64,000 nt of DNA from Melastoma dodecandrum (lineage: Eukaryota > Streptophyta > Magnoliopsida > Myrtales > Melastomataceae): positions 3,244,001 through 3,308,000 of the forward strand of contig JARUPY010000533.1 of the NCBI GenBank assembly GCA_029817715.1, written 5' to 3'. Position numbers and translations under genes: made by a program. Positions 18,917 through 30,350 of the stretch are shown here, piece by piece (the first letter of the stretch is position 1; every line of letters begins with the position of its first letter). The notes below the pieces were generated by a model. It searched no databases, was not told where the DNA came from, and saw only the letters and a program-made list of their open reading frames with translations.

Positions 18917-20990
18917 AATAATTTAAAAAAAAATATATAGGCTATACTCCTCCTCCTCCTCCTCCTCGTTGTTGTTATTATTATTATAAATTTTTCCACG
19001 GGAACTAACAAAAAAATTGGGATACAGAGATTAGGAATCTGTTCCAATCTTATCCTTAATTATTTTCTCCGGTGAAATGATACAAAAATGTTTAATAGTT
19101 GTGTTTCTATGCGCCTGACTATTCCTTATGTACCTAACTATTCCTTATACAACAAATTTTCTTTTCTGCGAGCCCAACGCTATTTCTTATACGTGCCCAT
19201 GAAACTTTGTTTCCGTGACTTAAAAATATTAACAAGTATTTAACCCCTGGATGTCAAATGTATGGCATCCCTCCTAACAAAATGGTCGCTCCACGTGATT
19301 TTATCTGGACTTTATGAAGACATGCATTGATGTGACGAAAAGGTTTGAAAAATGCCTTTCATTTAAAAGACACTCGGATAATACGTTTGATCTCAATGGG
19401 GATGGGGTGTTGGCTTATCTAAGGGCTTCACCGGTAGGGCATGGTTACATGAACATCGCGTCGCTGTTCCTACGATATATTAAGTTTATAGATGCGGAAG
19501 CTTAAAACACTTCATACTTTTATACTCAAAGGGTATGCATATAATTTGGGGATTAATAATTAAATACCATAAGAAGTTAGTTTTATTAAATAAATAAGCC
19601 AAATCGTGTAACACGTGTTGCGCTTCTTAGCGTAATACACACGACATAATTGACGAGGGGCAAAAGACTTTACTCGTTATTCTGTTTTTGTTTGTTTGGT
19701 TGGTTTTGGGTCAATTAGATTTGGGCACAGTTAACCTGTCATATGTTGAACCGACGAGACCAGCAAATGTGCTTACACAAGACACGAAAGGAAGGATCCC
19801 AAATAACCACTAAAGAATCAACAGAGGAGTTATTATATAATAAGCAAGGGGAAAGGAGACGCGACGAGGTCTTATTAGCCTAGACCTTGACCTAGAGAAA
19901 CTACTAGAGACAATTGGAGAGACTAGGAACAGAGGATTTATTGCTTCAACTTGTGTTACAAGTGGGAGTGATCGGCCAGCCGACCCTCACCGTGTGAAAA
20001 TAAAAGCGACCTATTTTATTTCTCTGCCATGCAATTGACCTGCTCAAAAAAGTCTATCTAAAATCAATTTTACCATAGAAAATTACCGCCAACCGAAGAT
20101 ATCGGAAGCATCGAGAGGTAAGAGAAGAATTGAGAAAGACCGGTGTTATTTCCTTTATACCATCATAGTCCCACGTACTGAGACCGGACAGGAAGAGAGG
20201 GACGTAAGTGGGGAGGATTCGTCATGACTGAGCCGGACAAAGAAGAGAGGGGACAGGATTCGTCGACCAATCCCCATCCCATGCTTTCAATGTAAACAAA
20301 CAAACTCCCCCACGTTATAACAGAAAACCAATGCTTACCAGCTCATCTGAATTATCGACCATTTTACTCTAGTGTCACTATTCATTCCATTAAATTTTTG
20401 ATGGATGATTGTTAATCCGGTTGTAACTCAATACAATTTGAATAATTAGTTATAGTCATTCAAGACAAAATCTCTAATCACATGTTAATACTATGTACGT
20501 ATATTTTCTGTTTTACATACAAACTTATTGGAACGTATATTATTCACTTATCAATAAGTTTGTCCAATCTTAGCGCTGAATCAAACTAAAAAGTCCGTAC
20601 AACCTCCGGGCATCAAATATATAATCACCCTTACAATCAATACTAGACTCTTATACGTATTTGTGTCAATGTTATAAATATATACTTTATTACTTTATTT
20701 GGGACCAGAACGAAATATCATTATGGTACAATTTTCTTATTTTTACTAAATTAAAAAAATTTTTAATTTTCAAATGAATGAATAAATAAATAATCCAAAG
20801 TCGGGTAACATGTTTCTGTATTTGGTGTGGTCATGTGTTCCACGCCAAAATCAAAAAAGCAAAAAGTGACCACTTACACAGTTACAAAAACCGAACAAAT
20901 AATGCTCTTACCATGCCCCACCCCCCTCTCCCCAATTAGTCGTGAATCATGAGTAAACTGATCAATCAAAAACTTCGAAATGCCGCCTTC
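18917..20990. other. intergenic stretch upstream of OMT-2
   Basis: AT-rich. It contains a (TCC)n run at 18948-18966 followed by GTT and ATT triplets to about 18986. A 63-codon open frame at 19314-19505 shows no family I recognise. I see no transposon ends or RNA genes. Confidence 0.6.
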
Positions 20991-20997
20991 AAAAGCA

Positions 20998-21004
20998 TAT
21001 AAAA
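20998..21004 (+). promoter_or_regulatory. TATA box of OMT-2
   Basis: TATAAAA lies 147 bp upstream of the chosen ATG at 21145, in a sequence otherwise free of coding potential. Confidence 0.6.
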
Positions 21005-21144
21005 GCCCGACTGGTACATATCTGGGATGATCATCCATCTAATACATTCATTTTATCATTTTCTTTGCATAGGCATTCGTCCATGTTAGATCTTATGAAG
21101 CAGATTTGACATAGTTGCAATTATTCCATTTTGAAGGCCTCAAG

Positions 21145-22314
21145 ATGGGTTCCCAAGTTAAAGGCCCTGATAATCAGCATGCAACCGAACTTCTCCAAGC
21201 TCAATCTCGTATATGGAACCAAATGTTCGGCTTCATCGGTTCCGCTTCCCTGAAGTGCGCCATCCAGTTAGGGATCCCCGACGTCATCCGCGATCAGGGC
21301 CAGCCCGTCACTGTCCCTGAACTCGCTCAGGCCTTGGGGGTGGCCCCAGAAAAATCACACGGCTTGTTCCGCCTCATGCGCATCCTCGCCCACTCCGGCT
21401 TCTTCGAGATGGTACGGCCCGAGGGAGACGGAGACCCGGCCTACGTGCTCAACCTTACCTCCAAGCTCCTCCTCCGAGACAACCCATTCTCCGTGTCTCC
21501 ATTTGTGATGACAATCCTCGATCCTCTGATCGTGAACCCGTGCAACTATTTCAGTGCATGGTTTCTGAATGACAAAGCCACGGCATTTGGAACGGCCTTT
21601 GGGTTGGAGTTCTGGGAGAATACTGGATGCAACCGCTCGTGGAATGATTTGTTCAATGAGGGCATGGCGAGCGATGCAAGACTGGTGTCAACTGTGTTGG
21701 TTGAAGGAGCAGGGAGGGAGGTCTTTGAGGGGATAGATTCATTGGTGGATGTCGGTGGAGGGACGGGAACCCTGGCCAAGGCGATCGCGGAGGCATTCCC
21801 ACAGATAGAGTGCACGGTCTTGGATCTTCCACACGTCGTCTGCAGCCTCGAAGGTTGTAAGAATTTGAGGTACGTACAAGGAGATATGTTCGAAAATGTC
21901 CCAACAGCAGATGCGGCCCTACTGAAGGTGAGCTCTCCAGTCTACTTTTTGAATGTTTTAGCATGATAATATAATCTTGGATAACCGTCCCTTGTTGAAT
22001 GGAAAAAGTGGATCCTCCACGACTGGGGAGATGATGAATGCGTGAAGATATTGAAGAGGTGCAAGGATGCGATCTCGCAGGGCAGGAACGGAGGGAAGGT
22101 GATCATAATCGACATGGTGGTTGGAGATGCAAAAGTGGATGAGAAGTCGTTAGAATCTCAGCTTTGCTTCGATATGATGATGACGGGTCTCTTTTCAGGG
22201 AAAGAAAGGACCGAGAAGGAATGGGGTAAGTTATTCAGTGATGCTGGATTCAGTGGTTACCAGATAAGCCCCGTTAATCTTGGATTAAGGTCCCTAATCG
22301 AGGTTTACCCTTGA
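21145..22314 (+). CDS. COMT-type O-methyltransferase (OMT-2), intact, two exons
   Basis: Exons 21145-21927 and 22009-22314 with an 81-bp GT-AG intron give a 362-residue protein, the usual length for plant COMT-type enzymes. The N-terminal dimerisation domain (SASLKCAIQLGIPDVI, LFRLMRILAHSGFF) precedes the SAM-binding glycine loop LVDVGGGTGTLAKAI. The catalytic His-Asp pair lies in WILHDWGDDEC at the start of exon 2, and the late catalytic Glu lies in KERTEKEW. It should transfer a methyl group from SAM to a phenolic hydroxyl in the cytosol. The sequence resembles flavonoid- and stilbene-type OMTs, but the substrate cannot be read. The start was chosen by alignment with OMT-3 (MGSV...); an in-frame ATG at 21115 is less likely. 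It is the only unbroken member of the cluster. Confidence 0.93.
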
Positions 22315-24377
22315 GCTGCTGTCAGCGATATTCAGCTTTCAATATCATCGGTTACCTATAGTCGTGGTTTGACCTATCTCTCTGGAGATGCGTTTGAATA
22401 AATATTGCGAATCGTGTAACACCGATGGCTTGGTAATAAGATATATATATTAGAGAAAACCTACTCACGCCGTAATCTTGCTAGAAAGCGCCTCCATCAA
22501 ACGGAAAAGACGAAACTGATTCGGATCCTCATCTCACTCTCGAATCTTCACTCAGATTGATCACCCAAGTTGTCGTCTTACTCTTCCTTTGAGCTTGAGC
22601 GTACGCCGATGTCCTCCTGTGAGAGATCCTTCGAACATCTTTTTGGTATATTTTTTAGAAACCCGAGGTATATGATTGTCATCCTCTAAATAGGAGAATG
22701 AGGTGGTCAACCCGACTTCAAAATATTGCCCGGAACAAGTCATCCTCACAAAATTTGATTTCAGACAATAATTAAGATAGGGGAAGTTAAGCAACTTGAC
22801 TCATTTCCATATGATACAAGTACAAATCAAGGGGGAAGTTACATTAGATTGGCTTCTGAGGCTGCACGTACGGTCGACGGTAGAAAGGTGTTGACATGAC
22901 GGATCCGTTTCGACGCGAACAAAAGGGAAAAGGGTGTAAGAATGTGGCGAAAATTTGCAACTATATGGTATATAGTGGTTACATGAGGATTAGTACATGA
23001 ATACATTACAGTTCAAACATATGAGGCGTCCCTTGGTGATTCGAGAGGAGTAAAATCTTAATGTGCATGGAGTTCTATAATTTTAAGACAATGAAATGGG
23101 AATAAATAGTGAATCTATTTATAGTGAATACAATTTTTCTATATACCAAACTTAGACATGATATCACATTGAAGAAATTCTAATGTGAATCTAATTCAAT
23201 TACACGAGCCTCAAAAACATATATGTGTATGATAAATCTTAATTGCTTAAGTTTTGTATTCTTATCCCATTCAATCTTTATTCTTCGCGATAACAAAAGG
23301 TAGTGATTTAGGTCTTTATTTTTTTTTCTTATTCACCGAGCATGATGAGCTTATTTATTGTGATTTCCGAGGATGACGAACCAACAACTCCGGTTTGGAA
23401 GAAAATTACGGATGGCAATGTAGAGAGAAAAAAAAACATAAACTTGATTTGTGTTAGATGCAGAAGTTCGATCTGTGTTAGCACCCTTCATTCAAAGGCC
23501 AAAGCTCATAATATCAAGAAAATATTTAGAGGTCCCAATACCTAAAATTTAGCAAAATAACAATTTTGAAACTTCTCATCCATTTTTCATAATTGCATCA
23601 AAATTCTAACTTGAACTTAAAAATAAGTTAGTGGCGACTCCGACACGTTTTCAAAATCCGAAGCCTTATCGTCAAGGGAGGATATTCATTTTAAATGGAA
23701 CCGGAAACGGGATCCACCCGCGACGACAGGGTGCAAGGATTCTTGTTACCGACCTCCACTGCCTTGCTCATCGCTGATTTAAACCACGTCATCTCTCTCT
23801 CAAATTGCCTCCCCTCGATAAAATCCCATACTTTCCCCCGAGATGTAAATTAATCGCAACAACGACGACGTCGATGGAGTCCACTTCCCGATTCCATTTT
23901 GATCCAATTTGTTTCTATGGGCTTTTTGGGCTCGGATCTCAATAGGCCAATTGATCCATCTTGTTTCATTAGGCTCAAAAAATCGACGGAAAATTCGAGC
24001 ACAATAAAATTTCGGTTTATTTAAAATATTAAATTTCTTTTTCGAAAAAACTAAAACTGAATTGAATAGTTTAAAACATCAAAACGAACCAAATATCGAA
24101 TAATAAATTCCAAATATCAAAATATCAAAATTTCGATTCGATATTTGGAATTCCGAACTTTCTGCTCCCCATAGTTACCACTAGGCCAATTAATTAGTAC
24201 TACAAAATCCAAGATGAATTAATTAGGAGAAAAATCAAGAAGATACCACAGTTAATAAGTAAGAGACAAATAGAAAAGAAAAGTAGATGGATAAATAAAT
24301 TAAGTGGTGGGAACAGGTGCTCCTTGTATCATGGATTAGGGAACAAGGATGATTTGATCTCTCTTCTGCGGCGGCAT
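22315..24377. other. OMT-2 3' flank and spacer with retroelement-like remnant
   Basis: Bases 22315-22513 are the 3' region shared with OMT-1. Beyond that no gene is supported. At about 23628-23745 the phrases GTGGCGACTCCGACACG and GTCAAGGGAGGATATTCA resemble the leader or LTR edge of Tat-type gypsy elements, but no coding part remains. Short open frames here show no family signal. Confidence 0.4.
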
Positions 24378-24384
24378 TATAAAT
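24378..24384 (+). promoter_or_regulatory. TATA box of OMT-3
   Basis: TATAAAT lies 85 bp upstream of the ATG at 24463, a typical plant distance. Confidence 0.6.
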
Positions 24385-24462
24385 TGAGTGAGAGGTCTCT
24401 TGGGCAAAGGCACTCATCCTCCCTGATAATATCATTAATCATATCGTGTTCGAAAGACCCAA

Positions 24463-25627
24463 ATGGGTTCTGTCGGGGATGAAAGCTTTGAAAACTACAC
24501 TGCTAGCTATCTAATCGGAGCACAATCTCGTCTATTGAACCAAACACTCGGCTTCGTCATCTCGGCGTCCCTCAAGTGCGCCATTCAGTTAGAGATCCCC
24601 GACGTCATCCACAAACATGGCCGGCCTGTGACAATCCAGGAGCTATCTCACGCATTGCGGGTGGCCCAGGAAAAATCCCAAGATTTGTTTCGCCTCATGC
24701 GCATTCTCACCCACTCGGGCTTCTCTGAGGTTGTGCAGCCCAATGGAGATGGCGAGCCTGCCTACGCCCTGAACCTTACATCGAGCCTCCTCTTGAAGGA
24801 CAACTCGTTCAGCCTGTCCCCTTTTGTGATGTCAATTCTGGACCCGGTGGCTGTGAATGCGTATGACCATTTTAGTGAGTGGTTTCTGAATGATAAGGCT
24901 ACGGGGTTTGAAATGGCCTTGGGGGTGGAGTTCTGGGAGAACACTGGACGCAACCCCTCTTGGAATGACATCTTCAACCAGGGTATGGCGAGCGACACGA
25001 GGCTGGTGTCAAGTGTGCTGATTGATGGGGCAGGGATGGAGGTTTTTGAGGGGGTGTCTTCATTGGTAGACGTCGGTGGAGGGACAGGAACTCTGGCCAA
25101 GGCAATCGCAGAGGCATTCCCACAAATGGAGTGCACGGTCCTTGATCTTCCTTAAGTCACCCGGGGCCTCGAAGGTAGTAAGAATTTGAAGTATGTACAA
25201 GGAGATATGTTAAAAAATGTCCCTCCGGCGGATGCGAATCGACTGAAGGTGAGCTCTCGTCCACGTTTTGACACATTTAGCATTAGTATTATCTTGGATG
25301 ACAGTTTCTTGTCTAATGGATGAAGTCATTACTCCACGACTGGGGAGACGACAAATGCGTGAAGATATTGTAGAGGTGCAAGGATTGATCACGCAGAGGA
25401 ATGGAGGGAAGGTGATAATAATCGATATGGTGGTTGGAAATGCGAAAGCAGACGAGAAGGAGACCGAATCCCAGCTATGCTTTGATATGATAATGATGGG
25501 TCTCGTTTCGGGGAAAGAAAGGACCGAGAAGGAATGGAGTAAGTTATTCGAAGATGCTGGATTTAGTGGTTACAAGATAAGCTCCATTAATCTTGGATTA
25601 AGGTCGGTAATCGAGGTTTATCCTTGA
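24463..25627 (+). pseudogene. COMT-type O-methyltransferase copy 3 (OMT-3), pseudogene
   Basis: It has the same two-exon layout as OMT-2: exon 1 24463-25248, a 77-bp GT-AG intron, exon 2 25326-25627. Exon 1 is open to the SAM-binding loop (LVDVGGGTGTLAKAI) and then hits TAA at 25153-25155. Exon 2 starts with Ser in place of the conserved Trp before LHDWGDD, has TAG at 25371-25373 and a two-base deletion near 25383, after which the frame reads normal C-terminal OMT sequence to 25627. Divergence from OMT-2 is clearly greater than between OMT-1 and OMT-2, so this is an older duplicate. Confidence 0.92.
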
Positions 25628-26135
25628 GTCGTGGTCTTCAGCTTCCAATACCGTTTCTTACCTCTCATTGTACTTTGTCCTTATCCTACCTGTCTCTCTT
25701 GTTGAGGGTGTGAGAAAATATTGTATATCTAGTAATGTCGATTTCGTGGTAATAACATTCGAAGGATCAGAACTACTTATGTTTTCAATCTCTTTATCAC
25801 AACACCAGCAGCAATTTGGAGATATGATCCGACCTTCATCAATACCTTCCGGTTAGACAATATTAACGACAAGAAAGCGATAAAGAAGACACAAACCTCA
25901 CTACACGAGAAAAATAAAGAAGTGATCATGGATTTTTATAGGGTAACAATGGAAAATTATCGATCTCGGCATACCACAACACTAGCTATTTCCTCACAAG
26001 AGTAAATTATATGACTGCAAAGACAAAGCACAATTTCCTCACCCAAAGGGTCAAAAATCCAAAAGGAACAACGTCCCGCTCCGATCTAGGCCCATAGACA
26101 AATAGCTCGTCACAGCAGCGGTAACGAATCATGAA

Positions 26136-26207
26136 TCAAACCTCAAGCGGGAGAAGGTTACTTTCATCTTTCTCTTCTGCCCTCGGCTCACTCTCCTCTG
26201 TATCTTG
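26136..26207 (-). pseudogene. possible orphan terminal exon of an unidentified gene
   Basis: On the minus strand, TTTTGCAG is followed by 23 codons of acidic sequence (QDTEESEPRAEEKDESNLLP) and a stop. The shape is that of a last exon. The preceding exon would lie beyond the copia element that starts at 26263, and I find no matching exon on its far side. It may be chance. Confidence 0.3.
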
Positions 26208-26262
26208 CTGCAAAATTCAATCCCACTCTGTTACTGTCATTTGCTTTATAATTTGGGATTGA

Positions 26263-26656
26263 TGCCACTCCCGCTTCCCTGAGATTCACAAACAATTTGT
26301 GCGGCATGTTTCTACCATGACGTCTCACTGGATATGCAAGCGAACTAAAGCCTCCCGGAATCCACTGATGAGAGCCTTCTGAAGCTGCCGGAGAAACACA
26401 GCCTTGGGTAACAAGTGCAGCAACAGAGAAACAGAGGAGCGGGAGAGATTGAACAGAGGAGGGAAAAACTTTTTTCTGTTATTTTCACTCAACTGTAAAC
26501 TGTTACACTGAGAATATATATAACAGTCAGTTACATAGAACTTCCTGCAAGCTTGTAAGCCAAGCTTCCAAACTAACTACAACTAACTTCCTTATAGTTA
26601 ACTGCACAACCTTAACAGCAGTCAGCATCTTGCTACCCATCCGGCTTTCGCTCACA
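26263..26656 (-). repeat. copia (minus) 3' LTR, 394 bp
   Basis: In element orientation it reads TGTGAGCG...GTGGCA. About 12 mismatches by eye separate it from the other LTR (about 3%). An AT-only box around 26512-26522 is a candidate TATA element. Confidence 0.92.
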
Positions 26657-29251
26657 CTCCCCCTCAAGATGGGCATTATGAATCTCTAACAATCCCATCT
26701 TGTCTAATAAGAAGCGAAATCTAACCGGATGTAAGGCCTTAGTCAAAACGTCTGCTATCTGCAAATCTGTGGAAACATGTAAGACCTGTATATCACCCGC
26801 AACTACTTTTTCCCTCACAAAATGTAGATCAATTTCCAAATGTTTGGTTCGCTTATGGAAAACCGGATTCTGACTAAGGTATATGGCCGATTTATTATCA
26901 CAAAACAGCTTCACGAGCCTATGTGGCTGTATGCAGAAGTCTTTTAACAAGGCAGTAACCCACACCAATTCTGCCACAGTAGCAGCAATAGCTCTATACT
27001 CAGCCTCCGTCGAGCTCCGAGACACAGTAGCCTGTTTCTTAGACTTCCAACTAACGATCGAATCACCAATGAAGACACAAAACCCAGTAGTGGACCTTCT
27101 AGTCTCTAAACAACCTCCCCAATCGCTGTCTGTATAGGCTCGCACTTCTATATTGTCACTACTAGAGAACAAGATCCCTTTTCCAGGCGAAGACTTCAAA
27201 TATCTCAGAACAGACCAAGCTACATTCCAGTGTTCAGCCGAAGGTGAGTCCATGAACTGAGACAAAACATGAACTACAAAAGCAATGTCAGGCCTTGTGA
27301 TGCTAAGATAGATCAGCTTACCTATCAGCTATCTATATCCTGTAATGTTGACAGGAGCAGATTTATCTCCTTGAACCAGCTTCAAACCGGGTTGTAAAGG
27401 GATAGCAGCTGGCTTGACTGCTAATTTTCCCATTTCTTCCAGCAACTTTAAGGTATAACATCTTTGGGACAAGTGAATACCTTTACTTGATCTCGCTATT
27501 TCCAAGCCAAGAAAATATTTAAGATCTCCTAAATCTCTTACCTTGAAAGATTGTTGCAGGAGAACATGCAGATCAGAAATTACCTTCTCATTCGAACCAG
27601 CTACAGCAATATCATCTACATACACCAGCACAGCCACAAAACCTTCATTTGACTTCTTAACAAACAACGAATACTCCACTTTCGATTGTTTAAAACCTCC
27701 ATTTATTAAGCACTCTGTAAGCTTGTTATTCCATTGCCTAGAAGCTTGTTTCAAGCCATACAACGATTTCTTCAACTTGCACACCATTCTGTCCATCCTG
27801 TTTGCTGTTGAACCAGAACAAGTCTCCCCCTCAATCAGCAAACCAGGAGGCAATTGCATATAAACTTCCTCATCAAGAACACCATTCAGAAAAACATTAT
27901 GAATGTCAAATTGTCTCAAAAACCAACTTTGAGAAGCAGCAAGAGCAAAGAAGATACGAACAGAGGAATGTTTAGCAACCGGGCCAAATGTTTCTTGATA
28001 ATCAATCCCCACTACTTGTGTATAGCCCTTAGCCACCAAGCGGGCTTTGTACCTCTCAACAGTACCATCAGCATGCAACTTAGTCTTATAAACCCACTTG
28101 CAACCTATTGCTTTTTTACCCTCAGGCAGAACAACTAAATCCCAAGTATCATTATCCTTCAAAGCATTAAGCTCAGTTGTCATAGCATCTACCCAATGTG
28201 GAATCAGTCTAACTTGATTATAAGAATAAGGCTCATCATGTAAAGCAAGATTAACAAGAAAAGCTTTGTAGGAAGGAGAAAGACGATCATAAGCAATAAA
28301 AGAACCAATCGGATAAGCAGGCATAGAAGAGGAGAAAGGAAGAAGTGACCTGTCAGTGGAAGAGAGTGAACCAGCCATAGCAAGAGACAGCTTATGATGG
28401 TAATCCTTGAGGTATGAAGGAAGCTGTCTGGGTCTAGTGCCTCTTCTCAAACCAGTCGTCTCATCAGAAGATGTAACGGGTTGTGACAGACTAAATTCAG
28501 GAACATGTAAACAAGACTCAGAAGTGGAAATGGACTGTGGTGAATTTTGGACAGGTGAAACAGAAGATGAATGATGAAAAGGAGGATCATGTAAAGAAAG
28601 AGAAGCAAGATCCTCATGAGAACTGGCAGATGACTGTCGTGAACTAGAAGACTGTAAAAGCTTAAAAGGAAAAATCGATTCATAAAAGTAAACATCCCTA
28701 GAAACATGAACCCGTTTTGTTTCCAAATTGTACACAAAATACCCTTTCACATGCAAAGGATAGCCAACAAATATACACTTTGAAGCTCGTTTATCAAATT
28801 TGTCCCTATTCCTATGTAAAGTGTTAACAAAACATAAGGAACCAAAAACTCTTAAAGTCTGATAAACTGGAGGCTGATTAAGCAAGACTTCATAGGGAGA
28901 CTTATGACTCAAAATTTTGGAAGGAAGCCTATTCACAATGTAAGTAGCAGCTAAAACCACATATCCCTAAAAATGAATTGGCAAACTAGCCTGAAACAAG
29001 AGTGCTCTAGCAGTATGAAGCAAATGCTAGTGTTTGCGTTTTCCACAACCCCATTTTGTTGGGGAGTTTCTGCACAACTCAATTGATGAATAATCCCATT
29101 GTCTCTGTAAAAATCTAACATAGTGAATTCAGCCCCATTATCAGATCTGATCACTTTAATAGAAGTATGAAGCTGAGTTTTAACCAGGTGATGAAAAGCT
29201 TTCAGATGATGTTGCGCTTCTGATTTGTAACGCAAAAGGTATAATCTGTAA
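26657..29251 (-). pseudogene. copia pol remnant: integrase (partial), RT, RNase H
   Basis: On the minus strand, integrase starts inside its core (YKSEAQHHLKAF, then SDNGAEFTML and PQQNGVVEN). A frameshift near 29025 and a TAG at 28969-28967 follow. A long frame then reads the integrase C-terminus and RT, with YVDDIAVAGSN intact. A TAG at 27331-27329 breaks it just before LIGKLIYL. The same frame resumes through RNase H (TDSDWGGCLETRRSTTG, KRTKHLEIDLHFVREKV) to the copia C-terminus (ADVLTKALHP). The catalytic RT box survives, but the missing 5' half and three lesions make it non-functional. Confidence 0.9.
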
Positions 29252-29645
29252 TGCCACTCCCGCTTCCCTGAGATTCATAAACAATTTGTGCGGCATTTTT
29301 TTACCATGACGTCTCACTGAATATGCAAGCGAACTAAAGCCTCCCGGAATCCACTGGTGAGAGCCTTCTGAAGCTGCCGGAGAAACACAGCCTTGGGTAA
29401 CAAGTGCAGCAACAGAGAAACAGAGGAGCGGGAGAGATTGAACAAAGGAGGGAAAAACTTTTTTCTATTATTTTCACTCAACTGTAAACTGTTACACTGA
29501 GAATATATATAACAGTCAGTTACATAGAACTTCCTGCACGCTTGTAAGCCAAGCTTCCAAACTAACTACAACTAACTTCCTTATAGTTAACTGCACAACC
29601 TTAACAGCAGTCAGTAACCTGCTATCCATCCGGCTTTCGCTCACA
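29252..29645 (-). repeat. copia (minus) 5' LTR, 394 bp
   Basis: Equal in length to the LTR at 26263-26656 and about 97% identical. The base next to it inside the element already belongs to integrase sequence, so the internal deletion ends exactly at the LTR edge. Confidence 0.92.
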
Positions 29646-29749
29646 GAATATGTAGAGTTCTCATTCAAGCACAAACCAAGCGTAGCACGATGACAAGAGA
29701 TACACATAGAAAGACAATAGGGTAATCAATGCCATGGGGAGAAGTTCAA

Positions 29750-30350
29750 GATCACTAAACTAAGGATAAATCTCAAATCCGGTATGGCGGACTAGTTTAG
29801 CCCATTCGGTCTCCGTCCGCTTCCCAGAAGAGACCCATCATGACCAGGTCAAACTGCAGCCGGGTTCCGATATAGACTTCTCATCAGATCTTGCATTTTC
29901 CACCACTGTTTATGGGTTCAAGCTCCTGGGCCAAGGATCAGTTTACCGTGTAAAGCTTGACACTAGCTTCACATCTGCTCGCCTTACCATCATTGAACAA
30001 ATCATTCCACAAGGAGTCAGTAGCCGGTTTTCTCCCAGAATTCCACCCTGAAGGCCGTTCCAAATGCTGTAGGCTTATCATTTAGAAGCCACTAGCCAAG
30101 ATGGTCACATGGTTTGGCGATGGATGGATGAAGGGTCGGGTCATCAGCACCAGGGGCAACGCGCTGAACTTGGCATCCCTAAAGAGGAGTATATCGATGA
30201 CGGATTTAGGGCGTAGGCCGGTTCTCCTCCGTCTTGCGGGGCACACAATCGCGAAGAAGCCGGAGTGGACGAGGAAATGCATGAGACTGACGGAACAGGC
30301 CGTGGGATTTTTCGGGGGTCATGGGCAAGGCATGCATGAACCTGTTCAAT
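29750..30350 (-). pseudogene. O-methyltransferase relic (OMT-4), minus strand
   Basis: Read on the minus strand from 30350, pieces align in order with OMT-2: the PEKSHGLFR region near 30310, HFLVHSGFFA near 30280, a DNA match to the NDKATAFGTAF/EFWENTG segment at about 30095-30010, and WNDLFN near 30005. A large deletion follows, then exon 2 pieces at about 29910-29780 (DEKS, MMGLF, EWAKL). Many frameshifts and stops are present. Its inverted orientation relative to OMT-1 to OMT-3 shows that the cluster has also been rearranged. Confidence 0.83.

Larger units (their letters stand above)
26263..29645 (-). mobile_element. Ty1/copia retrotransposon, minus strand, internally deleted
   Basis: Two 394-bp LTRs (26263-26656 and 29252-29645) flank a minus-strand polyprotein remnant. 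The polypurine tract (complement of CTCCCCCTCAAGA, 26657-26669) adjoins the 3' LTR. On the 5' side the LTR is followed directly by the middle of integrase, so the primer binding site, gag, protease and start of integrase are missing. The flanking pentamers differ (ATTGA at left, GAATA at right), so the target duplication is lost or the present element arose by recombination. Confidence 0.92.

Noticed and set aside
19314..19505. 63-codon frame upstream of OMT-2
   Set aside because: No homology that I recognise, no promoter or splice context, and length is within chance expectation.
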